This document shows positions 6,824-14,917 of a stretch of 64,000 nucleotides of DNA, one piece after another. The notes below the pieces were generated by a model, which saw nothing but the letters and a program-made list of their open reading frames with translations, did no database searches and was not told where the DNA came from. The stretch comes from JBQDBK01 sp052090825 (lineage in GTDB: Bacteria > Bacillota > Clostridia > Tissierellales > Peptoniphilaceae). A program made the position numbers and the translations under genes. Numbering within the stretch: position 1 is the stretch's first letter; every line of letters starts with the position of its first letter. The DNA lies in the NCBI GenBank assembly GCA_052090825.1, contig JBQDBK010000006.1, forward strand, positions 1 through 64,000, given 5' to 3'.

Positions 6824-7807
6824 ATGAAAAGATTGTTAATTGTAATTATTTTGATGCTAGCTCTAGTAGGCTGTAGAGAAAATGATATCAGTGAAAAAGA
6901 AGATGGACTTTTAAAGAATGAATCAAAAGAAAAAATAAAAATCGGATTAATAAAGTATACGGACCATATTTCTTTAGATGCAGCTAGAGATGGATTTTTA
7001 GAAGGTCTAGAGGAAGACGGTATAGAAATTGAACTTATAGAAGAATCTGCAAATGGAGATATATCTTTAATTTCTACCATAGCCCAAAAATTAAAAAGTC
7101 AAAAAGTGAACTTAATTTATGCTATCTCAACTCCAGCAGCCCAAGGAAGCAAAAGAGTTATAGACGATATTCCAATAGTCTTTAGCGCTGTTACAGATCC
7201 TATAGGAGCAGGAATTGTAGATAATTTAGAAAAACCAAGTGGTAATATAACTGGTGTTACTGATTATGTAAATCCTAGTTCTCAAGTAGATGAATTTTTA
7301 AATTTATATCCTAATATTAAAACCTTTGGAGTTTTATATAATACTTCAGAACAAAATTCTGAAATACAAGTGGAGGAATTGGAAAAAGTTTTATCAGAAA
7401 AAAATATTAAACTTGAAAAAATGGGAGTAAATAATATAAACGATATAGCTCAGGGAATTGAAGCCTTGTCGAATAAGATAGATGCCTTATTTGCTTTAAC
7501 TGATAATATGGTAGCTAATGCAGCTCCAGTAGTATCTGAAAGTTTATTAAAGTATAAAATACCTTCGCTTTCGGCTGAGGAAGGGCAAGTAAAAAATGGG
7601 CTATTAATTAGCCAAGGGATAAATTATAAGGAACAAGGAAAGCAGGCAGCAAAAATAGCAATACAAATATTAAATGGAAAAGAGATAAAAGACCTACCAG
7701 TTGAAAACAATAAAATTAATAAAAAAATAGTAAATGAAAAAACAGCAAAAGCATTAAATTTAGATTTAAATAATGAAGTTTTTAAGAATGCAGAATTAAT
7801 AAAATAA
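6824..7807 (+). CDS. ABC transporter substrate-binding lipoprotein (TrpX-like), copy 1
   Basis: A 327-residue secreted binding protein with a lipobox ending LVGC (lipidated Cys17) and an ABC_sub_bind-type two-lobe fold. Typical pieces are STPAAQGSKR, DIPIVFSAVTDPIGAGIV and ITGVTDYV. The family includes TrpX, a component of predicted tryptophan/aromatic amino-acid importers. It has its own promoter and T-box and no transporter genes of its own. A paralogue with permease and ATPase lies just downstream, so the two binding proteins probably share one membrane complex. AGGAGGTA precedes the ATG. No terminator is visible after it, so transcripts may run into the second T-box. Confidence 0.86.
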   Translation: MKRLLIVIILMLALVGCRENDISEKEDGLLKNESKEKIKIGLIKYTDHISLDAARDGFLEGLEEDGIEIELIEESANGDISLISTIAQKLKSQKVNLIYAISTPAAQGSKRVIDDIPIVFSAVTDPIGAGIVDNLEKPSGNITGVTDYVNPSSQVDEFLNLYPNIKTFGVLYNTSEQNSEIQVEELEKVLSEKNIKLEKMGVNNINDIAQGIEALSNKIDALFALTDNMVANAAPVVSESLLKYKIPSLSAEEGQVKNGLLISQGINYKEQGKQAAKIAIQILNGKEIKDLPVENNKINKKIVNEKTAKALNLDLNNEVFKNAELIK

Positions 7808-7821
7808 ACCAACTTTTCTAC

Positions 7822-7850
7822 TTGACTTTAAAGCGATGGTGTAATATACT
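7822..7850 (+). promoter_or_regulatory. promoter of the second T-box unit
   Basis: TTGACT at 7822-7827 and TATACT at 7845-7850 with a 17-base spacer. Confidence 0.85.
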
Positions 7851-7856
7851 TTTTCT

Positions 7857-8119
7857 AATCTATATAAGCATAGCAGGAGAGAAAGAAAATTTATTTTTTA
7901 TAGAGAGTGGCTAAACTGGTGAAAAGCCATAAAAATAATTTTGTAATATACACTCCTGGGCTTGTCCTTTGAAATGTAAGTAGGGGGACACGTGTAAAGC
8001 GTTAATTTTAAAGAGTATATCTCTTGAGATAATCTATTATGATTATAAAATTGGGTGGTACCACGTAAGTAAAGTCTTTCGTCCCTTGGTGTAAGCTGAG
8101 GGAATGTTAGACTTTTTTT
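7857..8119 (+). promoter_or_regulatory. T-box riboswitch 2, specifier probably UAC (Tyr)
   Basis: Same architecture as T-box 1. The lower stem is CAGGAG/CTCCTG, the distal loop is GGTGAAA between GTGGCT and AGCCAT, and the specifier strand GTAATATACA directly precedes CTCC. This puts TAC at 7949-7951 (Tyr), followed by the A that usually pairs with U33. The T-box GGGTGGTACCACG is at 8053-8065 with variable base T, matching A73; the tRNA-Tyr at the start of this window indeed has A73. The terminator AAGTCT...AGACTTTTTTT spans about 8072-8119. Confidence 0.88.
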
Positions 8120-8136
8120 AATTTAGGAGGAGAAAG

Positions 8137-9102
8137 ATGAAAAAAATAATTATTATACTTATATTGACCATGACTTTAATAGCTTGTGGAAATAATGAAA
8201 ATTCTAGTATGAAAAATAATAAAAAAAAGATAAAGGTTGGGATAATTCAATTCACTCAACATATAGCTTTAGATAGAAGTAGAGAAGGTTTTATAAAAGG
8301 TTTAGAGGACAAGGGTTATATTGTAGAAGAAAAAACAGTAAATGTAAGTGGGGATATAGGTCTTATACCAGTAACTGCCAAGAAATTTGAAGCAGAAGGA
8401 GTAGATATGATTTATGCTATAGCAACACCAGCCGCTCAAGGTGCAAAAAATGTAGTTAAAGATATACCTATTATATTTAATGCGGTTACAAATCCAATAG
8501 AGGCTAACTTAGTTGATTCTAATGAAGAGCCTGGATCAAATATAAGTGGTGTATCTGATTACTATCCTTTAGAGAAACAATTGAAGAATTTTCTAGATCT
8601 ATTTCCAAATTCTAAAAAATTAGGAGTTTTATATTCTCCGGGAGAAATAAATTCGGAAGTTCAAATAAAAGAACTTGAAAAAATATGTAAAAGTTTGGGA
8701 ATAGAACTTGTAAAAACAGGAGTTACTACAACGAATGATGTTGCTAGTGCTATGAATTCAATGGTAAGTAAGATAGATTCTTATATTGCAATTCAGGATA
8801 ATCTAGCATCATCATCAGCAAGTATAATATCTAAAATATTAATAGAAAATAAAATTCCTTCTTTCGCAGGTGAAGTTGGGCCAGTAGAAAATGGTATATT
8901 ATTAAGCGATGGTTTAGATTATTTTAAATTAGGTGAAGAAGCTACAAATATTGCCATTGAAATAGTTGAAGGGAAAAAAATAAAGGAAATACCTGTGGTA
9001 TTTTCAAAGGATGTAGAAAGAACAATTAATGAAGATACAGCAAAAAAATTAGGAATAAACAAAAACTCAAAAATTTTTAAAAAAGCTAAGTTAATAAAAT
9101 AG
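8137..9102 (+). CDS. ABC transporter substrate-binding lipoprotein (TrpX-like), copy 2
   Basis: A 321-residue paralogue of the upstream lipoprotein. The lipobox is LIAC with Cys17, and ATPAAQGAKN, DIPIIFNAVTNPIEANLV and ISGVSDYY line up with the first copy. AGGAGGAG precedes the ATG. It is the first gene of a three-gene importer (binding protein, permease, ATPase). The T-box upstream reads best as tyrosine, so this protein is inferred to bind tyrosine or a related aromatic compound; the sequence alone does not show the ligand. Confidence 0.88.
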   Translation: MKKIIIILILTMTLIACGNNENSSMKNNKKKIKVGIIQFTQHIALDRSREGFIKGLEDKGYIVEEKTVNVSGDIGLIPVTAKKFEAEGVDMIYAIATPAAQGAKNVVKDIPIIFNAVTNPIEANLVDSNEEPGSNISGVSDYYPLEKQLKNFLDLFPNSKKLGVLYSPGEINSEVQIKELEKICKSLGIELVKTGVTTTNDVASAMNSMVSKIDSYIAIQDNLASSSASIISKILIENKIPSFAGEVGPVENGILLSDGLDYFKLGEEATNIAIEIVEGKKIKEIPVVFSKDVERTINEDTAKKLGINKNSKIFKKAKLIK

Positions 9103-9117
9103 GGGGAATAAAAGATT

Positions 9118-9999
9118 ATGAATGGATTAGTTTCAGTACTAATATCATCTCTAGAAATGGGGTTGATATTTTCAGTATTAGCAATGGGAGTAATGTTGAC
9201 TTACAAAGTTTTAGATATTGCAGACTTGTCAGTAGAAGGGACCTTTCCTCTGGGAGCCTTCGTCTTTGCTTTTACAATAATCAAAGGAATAGATCCATTT
9301 ATATCTAGCTTAATAGCTTTTATTGCAGGTTTAGTAGCTGGTTTAATAACTTTTCTTTTATATAAGAAATTAAAAATAGAAGCAATTTTAGCAGGTATTT
9401 TAACCATGACTATGTTATATTCTATAAATTTAAGAATTACTGGAAGTCCAAATATTACTTTATATGACTATGATTCTATATTTACTAAATTGGGATTTGC
9501 CAATAAGTTATTAGTTTTATTAGTAATAGTTATAATAATAAAATTAATTCTAGACACTTATTTTAAAACAGAAAAAGGATACTTACTTATAGTTACAGGA
9601 GATAATGAGTCTTTAGTTAAATCTTTAGGTAAGAATCCAGATTTTTATACCATGTTAGGCCTTATGTTAGCCAATGGATTAGTAGCACTTAGTGGTTCTT
9701 TAATGAGTCAATACCAAGGTTTTGTAGATGCACAAATGGGGGCTTCTATAATAGTAAATGCCCTAGCTTCTATAATAATAGGAGATAGCTTTTTAAAAAG
9801 TAATAAAAATATAAAACTTACAAGTAGAGCTATAATAGGAGCTATTATATATAGAATAATTTCTGGATTAGCCTTGTATGCCGGTCTAAACCCAAGTGAT
9901 TTAAAGCTTATAACTGCTTTAATAGTAATAATATTTATAATTTATAATAATTTAAATTTTTCAAAGATAAATAATTTAAAGTTAATAGGAGGTAAATAA
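9118..9999 (+). CDS. ABC transporter permease (TrpY-like)
   Basis: A 293-residue polytopic membrane protein with about eight hydrophobic spans, starting MNGLVSVLISSLEMGLIFSVLAMGVMLTYKVLDIADLSVEG. That N-terminal pattern and the later segment SLMSQYQGFVDAQMGASIIVNALASIIIG are typical of the permease partner of TrpX-type binding proteins (related to the branched-chain amino-acid permease family). It starts 15 bases after the binding protein and two bases separate it from the ATPase gene, so the three are translated from one mRNA under T-box 2. Confidence 0.88.
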   Translation: MNGLVSVLISSLEMGLIFSVLAMGVMLTYKVLDIADLSVEGTFPLGAFVFAFTIIKGIDPFISSLIAFIAGLVAGLITFLLYKKLKIEAILAGILTMTMLYSINLRITGSPNITLYDYDSIFTKLGFANKLLVLLVIVIIIKLILDTYFKTEKGYLLIVTGDNESLVKSLGKNPDFYTMLGLMLANGLVALSGSLMSQYQGFVDAQMGASIIVNALASIIIGDSFLKSNKNIKLTSRAIIGAIIYRIISGLALYAGLNPSDLKLITALIVIIFIIYNNLNFSKINNLKLIGGK

Positions 10000-10000
10000 G

Positions 10001-10765
10001 ATGTTAGAAATAAAAAATATAAATAAAATATTTTATCCTAATACGCCGGAAGAACACAAAGTCTTTAAAGATTTTTCATTAAAAATAGAAAAAAATGTCT
10101 GTACTACTATTCTAGGGCCAAATGGTTGTGGGAAAAGTACTTTACTTAATATAATAAGTGGTAGTCTTAAAGAAGATAGCGGTTTAATAACTTTAAATGA
10201 AATTCAATTAAGTAAGCTATCTGAAGAATCCAGGTCAGTTTATATTGGAAAAGTTAATCAAGACCCATCAAAGGGGGTTTCGCCTAGTTTAAATATTTTA
10301 GAGAATATGTCTTTATCTTTTAAAAAAGGAGAAAAATTTAAATTTAGAAGTCTCTTGAAAAATACAAAAAAAGATTTAATTTTAGAAAAATTAAAAGAAT
10401 TAGACTTAGGTTTAGAAGATAAACTTACAACTCAAGTTAAATTTTTATCTGGTGGACAAAGACAGTCCTTATCTCTATTAATGGCAACGATAAAAAAACC
10501 AGATTTATTGTTATTAGATGAACATACTGCGGCTCTTGATCCGAAGACATCAAAATTAATAATGGATAAGACAAGAGATTTAATAATGAAGGAAAAAATT
10601 ACAACTCTTATGATAACTCACAACTTAAGACATGCTATAGAATACTCAGACAGGATTATTATGTTAAATAAGGGTCAAATAGTTTTGGATGTTAAGTCAT
10701 CAGATATAAGTGAAGAAGACTTGAGCAAGCTTTACAATGAAAATATTTTAAAAATGATAGCTTAA
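10001..10765 (+). CDS. ABC transporter ATP-binding protein (TrpZ-like)
   Basis: A 254-residue ATPase that powers the importer encoded upstream. Walker A is GPNGCGKST (39-47), the Q-loop lies in VNQDPSKG, the signature is LSGGQRQ (about 148-154), Walker B is LLLLDE with the D-loop ALDP, and the switch His is in ITHNLRHA. It ends the operon, before a terminator. Confidence 0.93.
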   Translation: MLEIKNINKIFYPNTPEEHKVFKDFSLKIEKNVCTTILGPNGCGKSTLLNIISGSLKEDSGLITLNEIQLSKLSEESRSVYIGKVNQDPSKGVSPSLNILENMSLSFKKGEKFKFRSLLKNTKKDLILEKLKELDLGLEDKLTTQVKFLSGGQRQSLSLLMATIKKPDLLLLDEHTAALDPKTSKLIMDKTRDLIMKEKITTLMITHNLRHAIEYSDRIIMLNKGQIVLDVKSSDISEEDLSKLYNENILKMIA

Positions 10766-10769
10766 ATAT

Positions 10770-10809
10770 AAAAGCTTCTCAATTAATTATATTAATTGAG
10801 AAGCTTTTA
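10770..10809 (+). terminator. terminator after the aromatic importer operon
   Basis: AAAGCTTCTCAATTAA and TTAATTGAGAAGCTTTT form a long near-perfect stem with T residues at the 3' end. Confidence 0.88.
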
Positions 10810-10940
10810 TTTATTAAAATGGCTTTTTAATATATTTATATGGGTATAAATTAAATTACGGAGAAAATAAAAACTTGTATGATAAAAATTTTTTTGATAA
10901 AATACCCTAGTAAAAAAATCATGTTTGGAGATGGAAATAA

Positions 10941-12212
10941 ATGAATAGTGCAATTGTAGGAATAAGTTTTGGCGATGAAGGCAAAGGTAGGATGGTAGAC
11001 TATTTTGCTAATCAATATGATGTTGTAGTTAGATACCAAGGGGGAAACAATGCAGGACATACTGTTGTAAATGAATTTGGTAAATTTGCCCTTCATCTTA
11101 TACCATCTGGAATATTTAATGAAAACTCTAAAAATTTAATGGGACCAGGTATGGTTATAGATATTAAAAGTTTAGTTGAAGAAATTGAAGAAATAAGAAA
11201 TGGCGGAGTAAAGGTAGATAACACTAATCTTTTTATTTCAGATAGGGCTATGATAGTTTTACCTTATCATGTGCTTCAAGATGAATTAGAAGAAGCAAGA
11301 CTCAGCGATAAGGCTTATGGTTCAACTAAAAGAGGAATAGCTCCATGCTATGGGGATAAGTACATGAAAAAAGGAATTCAAGTAGGCTATTTATTTCATG
11401 ATGAACTTTTAAAAGAGCAATTAAAACTTATAATTGATTGGAAGAACACTTCAATTACAGGCACTTATAATCACGAAGAAATTTCCTTTGAAGATATGTT
11501 TAATTATTTAAAAAAATACGGGGAGATAATAAAACCATATGTCTGTGACGCTTATAAATTTTTAGAAGAAGAAATAAATAAGGGTCATTCTATAATGTTA
11601 GAAGCACAATTAGGTGCAATGAGAGATATAGATTATGGCATTTACCCATATACATCTTCATCATCACCTCTAGCTAGGTATGCTCCAGTAGGATCTGGAT
11701 ATCCAAGCCTAAATATAGACAATGTAATTGGGGTAATGAAAGCATACACAACTTGTGTTGGAGAAGGGCCTTATGTAGGAGAATTAGATAGTGAAGAAGG
11801 GGAAAGGTTAAGAGAAGCAGGTGGAGAGTATGGAGCGGCTACTGGACGTCCTAGAAGGGTATCTTATCTTGACCTTGTGAGTACAAAGTACGGAGTAGGT
11901 CTACAAGGGGCTAATGAAATAGCTTTAACTAAAATGGATGTACTTTCCTATTTAGAGGAAATTCCTGTAATAGTTGCCTACAAGATAGATGGTAAAGAAT
12001 ATAAAGAATATCCTTATACTCCTTTAGTATATAAAGCAGAACCAGTTTATAAATATTTTAAAGGCTGGAATTGTGATATTTCAAAAATAAGAAAATACCA
12101 AGATCTTCCACTAGAAGCCAGAGAATATATTGAATATATTGAAAAAGAAATAAATTCAAATATTAAATATATTTCTGTAGGACCAAGAAGAGAAGAATTA
12201 ATAATTAAATAA
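10941..12212 (+). CDS. purA: adenylosuccinate synthetase
   Basis: PurA joins IMP and aspartate using GTP, the first committed step to AMP. The 423-residue protein has the GTP loop GDEGKG (11-16), NNAGHT (36-41) with the catalytic His, KRGIAPCYGDK, and the nucleotide-binding ATGRPRR. Length is normal. TTTGGAG lies 10 bases before the ATG. No purine riboswitch is visible in the 130-base upstream region. The gene is flanked by terminators and is probably monocistronic. Confidence 0.96.
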   Translation: MNSAIVGISFGDEGKGRMVDYFANQYDVVVRYQGGNNAGHTVVNEFGKFALHLIPSGIFNENSKNLMGPGMVIDIKSLVEEIEEIRNGGVKVDNTNLFISDRAMIVLPYHVLQDELEEARLSDKAYGSTKRGIAPCYGDKYMKKGIQVGYLFHDELLKEQLKLIIDWKNTSITGTYNHEEISFEDMFNYLKKYGEIIKPYVCDAYKFLEEEINKGHSIMLEAQLGAMRDIDYGIYPYTSSSSPLARYAPVGSGYPSLNIDNVIGVMKAYTTCVGEGPYVGELDSEEGERLREAGGEYGAATGRPRRVSYLDLVSTKYGVGLQGANEIALTKMDVLSYLEEIPVIVAYKIDGKEYKEYPYTPLVYKAEPVYKYFKGWNCDISKIRKYQDLPLEAREYIEYIEKEINSNIKYISVGPRREELIIK

Positions 12213-12213
12213 T

Positions 12214-12250
12214 AAAAGACTAGACTTATTAATAAGTCTAGTCTTTTATT
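12214..12250 (+). terminator. terminator after purA
   Basis: AAAAGACTAGACTTATT and AATAAGTCTAGTCTTTT form a perfect long stem with almost no loop, followed by ATT. The following bases up to 12406 show no gene. Confidence 0.88.
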
Positions 12251-12406
12251 TATAAAGCTTAAAATAAGCGAAATAGAAGTATTTTTATTGATAAAAATTA
12301 TAATATTTTTTTGTAAAGCGAATAGATAAATATAGGAAATAATCTAACTATATAGATGCTAAAATAAAAATTTTTAAGCACCTTAAATTGGAAAATCAAT
12401 TATAAG

Positions 12407-12446
12407 AAAAGAACTATAAAAATTAAAACTTTTATAGTTCTTTTGT
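12407..12446. terminator. terminator at the 3' end of the metallopeptidase gene
   Basis: AAAAGAACTATAAAA and TTTTATAGTTCTTTT form a stem that overlaps the end of the minus-strand gene; it is A/T-rich on both sides and can act in either direction. Confidence 0.8.
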
Positions 12447-13283
12447 ATTAAATGTATCACCATGGTCTAAATCACCATACTCATAACCCCTATTAAACCA
12501 TCTCATTCTTTGTTCACTAGTTCCATGAGTAAACTTATCAGGTTGAACTTGTCCACTTGTCATTTCTTGTATCCTATCATCTCCAACACCTGATGCTGCA
12601 TTCATGGCTTCTTCAATGTCGCCAGGATCTAAGTAACCCTTATCTTTAATATGATTAGCAAAAACTCCAGCATAATAGTCTGCCTGAAGTTCTAACCTAA
12701 CCATATAATTATTAAATTCTTTTTCAGAAACCTTATCCTTAAAAGCAAATACTTGGTCCGTTATTCCAAACTGATTTTGAACATGATGACCTATTTCATG
12801 AGCAAGAACATAGGCAAAAGCAAAATCACCTGGAGCATCAAATTTTTTTTGTAAATCATTAGCAAAGGCCACATCTATATATACAGTTTCGTCCTTAGGA
12901 CAATAAAAAGGACCCATCTGGGAAGATGCTATTCCGCAGCCAGATCTAGTATTATCGATGTACAAATTAAGCTTTGCTTCTCTATAATTGCTATCATAGC
13001 TTTCAAAAATGTTATGCCAAACATCTTCTGTATCAGCTAAAACTACACCTAAAAATTCTTGATATTGAGCTCTTGGACTATTTGGATCAATTCTTTCTTC
13101 AATTTGACTTTGATTTTGCTCTTCATTTACTTGTCCACTTATTATATCTAAGGGATTATTACCTGTAATTAAGGATATTATTAAAATAAGTATTAATCCA
13201 CCACCACTTAAAGGAATTATACCCTTACTACTACGGCCCCCTTTAGTTACATTATCACTTGATCTTCTACCTCTCCATTTCAT
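12432..13283 (-). CDS. neutral zinc metallopeptidase, YpfJ family
   Basis: A 283-residue predicted membrane-anchored zinc peptidase. A basic N terminus (MKWRGRRSSDNV) precedes one span at about 22-40, then an acidic linker, then the catalytic domain with HEIGHH (162-167) and a downstream QADYYAGVFA that supplies the third ligand and wraps the site. CGIASSQMGPFYCP is the conserved pre-catalytic segment. The family (PF04228) is widespread and its substrate is unknown. It is single, between purA and brnQ. Confidence 0.9.
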   Translation of the reverse strand: MKWRGRRSSDNVTKGGRSSKGIIPLSGGGLILILIISLITGNNPLDIISGQVNEEQNQSQIEERIDPNSPRAQYQEFLGVVLADTEDVWHNIFESYDSNYREAKLNLYIDNTRSGCGIASSQMGPFYCPKDETVYIDVAFANDLQKKFDAPGDFAFAYVLAHEIGHHVQNQFGITDQVFAFKDKVSEKEFNNYMVRLELQADYYAGVFANHIKDKGYLDPGDIEEAMNAASGVGDDRIQEMTSGQVQPDKFTHGTSEQRMRWFNRGYEYGDLDHGDTFNTKEL

Positions 13284-13381
13284 AGTAAACTCCTAACTTC
13301 AAATTAAACTTTGTATTAAATTATTATAATTAATATCCTTTTATTACATTAATTAAACACTTTTTACTTTAAAATATTAAA

Positions 13382-13408
13382 AAAAAATAGAGGTTAACCT
13401 CTATTTTT
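13382..13408 (-). terminator. terminator after brnQ
   Basis: AAAAATAGAGGTT and AACCTCTATTTTT form a perfect stem just at the brnQ stop codon. Confidence 0.88.
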
Positions 13409-14653
13409 ATCAAATATTTTACTTATTATTATAACTATTATTACAGGAATCATCCATAAGAAAGATTGACTAGATTCAGGGAAATTTCCCTTTAAAGTTT
13501 CCCAGTAGGTTAAAAGGTTATAAAATGTAGGTAGTAAAGCTGCTATAACTCCTGCAAAGTAAGTTGATTTTTTAGTAAAAGTTTTAGGGAATAGATTTAA
13601 AAATATTAAAACTATTGCCACAGGGTATATTGCTAAAAGTGCAGGCACTGATATTTTTATAATATTTTCTACGCCATTGATAGCAAAATAAGCACTAAAA
13701 ATTGTTGAAATTATTACAATTGTTTTATAACTTATTTTACCTTTAGACATCTTACTAAAGAAATCTCCAACAGTAGAAGTTAAACCAATAGCAGTTGTAA
13801 GACAAGCAAGTGCCATTGCAAGTGACATAGCAACACTACCAAAATTACCAAGAAGTCCTCTAGCAATAAAGACCAATCTTTCAACTCTAGACATATCGGC
13901 TGATCCATTAATTGTAGTTGTAGTAGCACCAATATATAAAAGGCCTCCATAAATAACACATAAACCTATTGAAGCAATAATAGCCGACTTAATTGTAAGA
14001 CTTACAATTTCTTTACGATCGGTAATTCCTTTTTGATAAAAACTTTTTATTATAATGGAAGTGAAAACTAGGGCTGCTAAAGCATCCATAGTTTGGTAAC
14101 CTTCTACAAAACTTTTTCCAAATACATTTTCGAAATTAGTATTTACAATTGGGCCAAGTGGCTGAGTAAATCCCTTAAAAAGTATAATTGCAAGTATTGT
14201 TATTAAAGCAGGAGTTAAAAATCTACCTAGATTATCAACTATGTTTGTAGGATTAAATACAAAGAATAAAACTATTGCAAAGAATATAATAGAAGATATT
14301 ATAGGATTTAAGCCTGGTATTAAACTAGCTTGTATAACTTCAAATGTAGTAGCTGCAGTTCTTGGAATTGCAAGCAAAGGTCCTATTGATAACAAAATTA
14401 CAGTACCAAAAAGATAGGATAATTTACTTCCAAGTTTTCCAGCTATGTCTTCAATGCCTCCACCAGCCTTAGTTGCAGCAACAACTCCAAGCATAACTAT
14501 ACCAACGGCTGTTATAAGAAATCCTGCTATGGAAGATAAATATTTATCTCCAACCATAGATCCTAAGGTCGAGGGGAAAATCAGGTTTCCAGCACCAAAG
14601 AACATTGAGAAAAGAGCAAGTGCTGAGACTAAGACCATATTATTTTTTTTCAT
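13394..14653 (-). CDS. brnQ: branched-chain amino acid transport system carrier protein
   Basis: A 419-residue membrane protein with about 12 spans of the LIVCS family, importing Leu, Ile and Val with Na+ or H+. The N terminus has SALALFSMFFGAGNLIFPS, a strong family mark, and MALACLTTAIGLTSTVGDFF follows in the middle. AGGAGG sits six bases before the ATG. A minus-strand -10 TATAAT (complement of 14685-14690) lies between two 9-base inverted repeat arms, TTTACTAAT and ATTAGTAAA, which could be an operator. Confidence 0.93.
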   Translation of the reverse strand: MKKNNMVLVSALALFSMFFGAGNLIFPSTLGSMVGDKYLSSIAGFLITAVGIVMLGVVAATKAGGGIEDIAGKLGSKLSYLFGTVILLSIGPLLAIPRTAATTFEVIQASLIPGLNPIISSIIFFAIVLFFVFNPTNIVDNLGRFLTPALITILAIILFKGFTQPLGPIVNTNFENVFGKSFVEGYQTMDALAALVFTSIIIKSFYQKGITDRKEIVSLTIKSAIIASIGLCVIYGGLLYIGATTTTINGSADMSRVERLVFIARGLLGNFGSVAMSLAMALACLTTAIGLTSTVGDFFSKMSKGKISYKTIVIISTIFSAYFAINGVENIIKISVPALLAIYPVAIVLIFLNLFPKTFTKKSTYFAGVIAALLPTFYNLLTYWETLKGNFPESSQSFLWMIPVIIVIIISKIFDKNRG

Positions 14654-14670
14654 ATTAAACCTCCTTTTAA

Positions 14671-14705
14671 TTTACTAATATAACATTATACTTTAAATTA
14701 GTAAA
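14671..14705 (-). promoter_or_regulatory. brnQ promoter inside an inverted repeat
   Basis: Perfect 9-base arms TTTACTAAT (14671-14679) and ATTAGTAAA (14697-14705) are 17 bases apart. The minus-strand -10 (TATAAT) lies between them. A regulator bound to both arms would cover the promoter; no candidate regulator is adjacent. Confidence 0.45.
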
Positions 14706-14797
14706 GAAAAAATTTAATATTTGACTATAAATTTTGATAATAGTAAATATAATATTATAGTTTATTTAATATACAAATATAAAAAGAATATATTCTA

Positions 14798-14825
14798 TTG
14801 ACAATAAGAAAAAAAGTATTAGAAT
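14798..14825 (+). promoter_or_regulatory. promoter of the OadA/PycB-like gene
   Basis: TTGACA at 14798-14803 and TAGAAT at 14820-14825 with a 16-base spacer. The roughly 85-base leader that follows matches no riboswitch that I recognise. Confidence 0.65.
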
Positions 14826-14917
14826 AAAATGATAGATAAAAACATATACAATTATAATATAAAAGCTATAATTCGTGCAGAGGTTACTAAAATATATACT
14901 TTAAAAGTGGGGATGTT

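Noticed and set aside
10810..10940. Purine riboswitch before purA
   Set aside because: The conserved purine aptamer core is not present; the region is plain AT-rich sequence.
14826..14917. Riboswitch in the leader of the OadA-like gene
   Set aside because: No T-box, biotin-related or other known aptamer motif is visible; no terminator hairpin precedes the gene.
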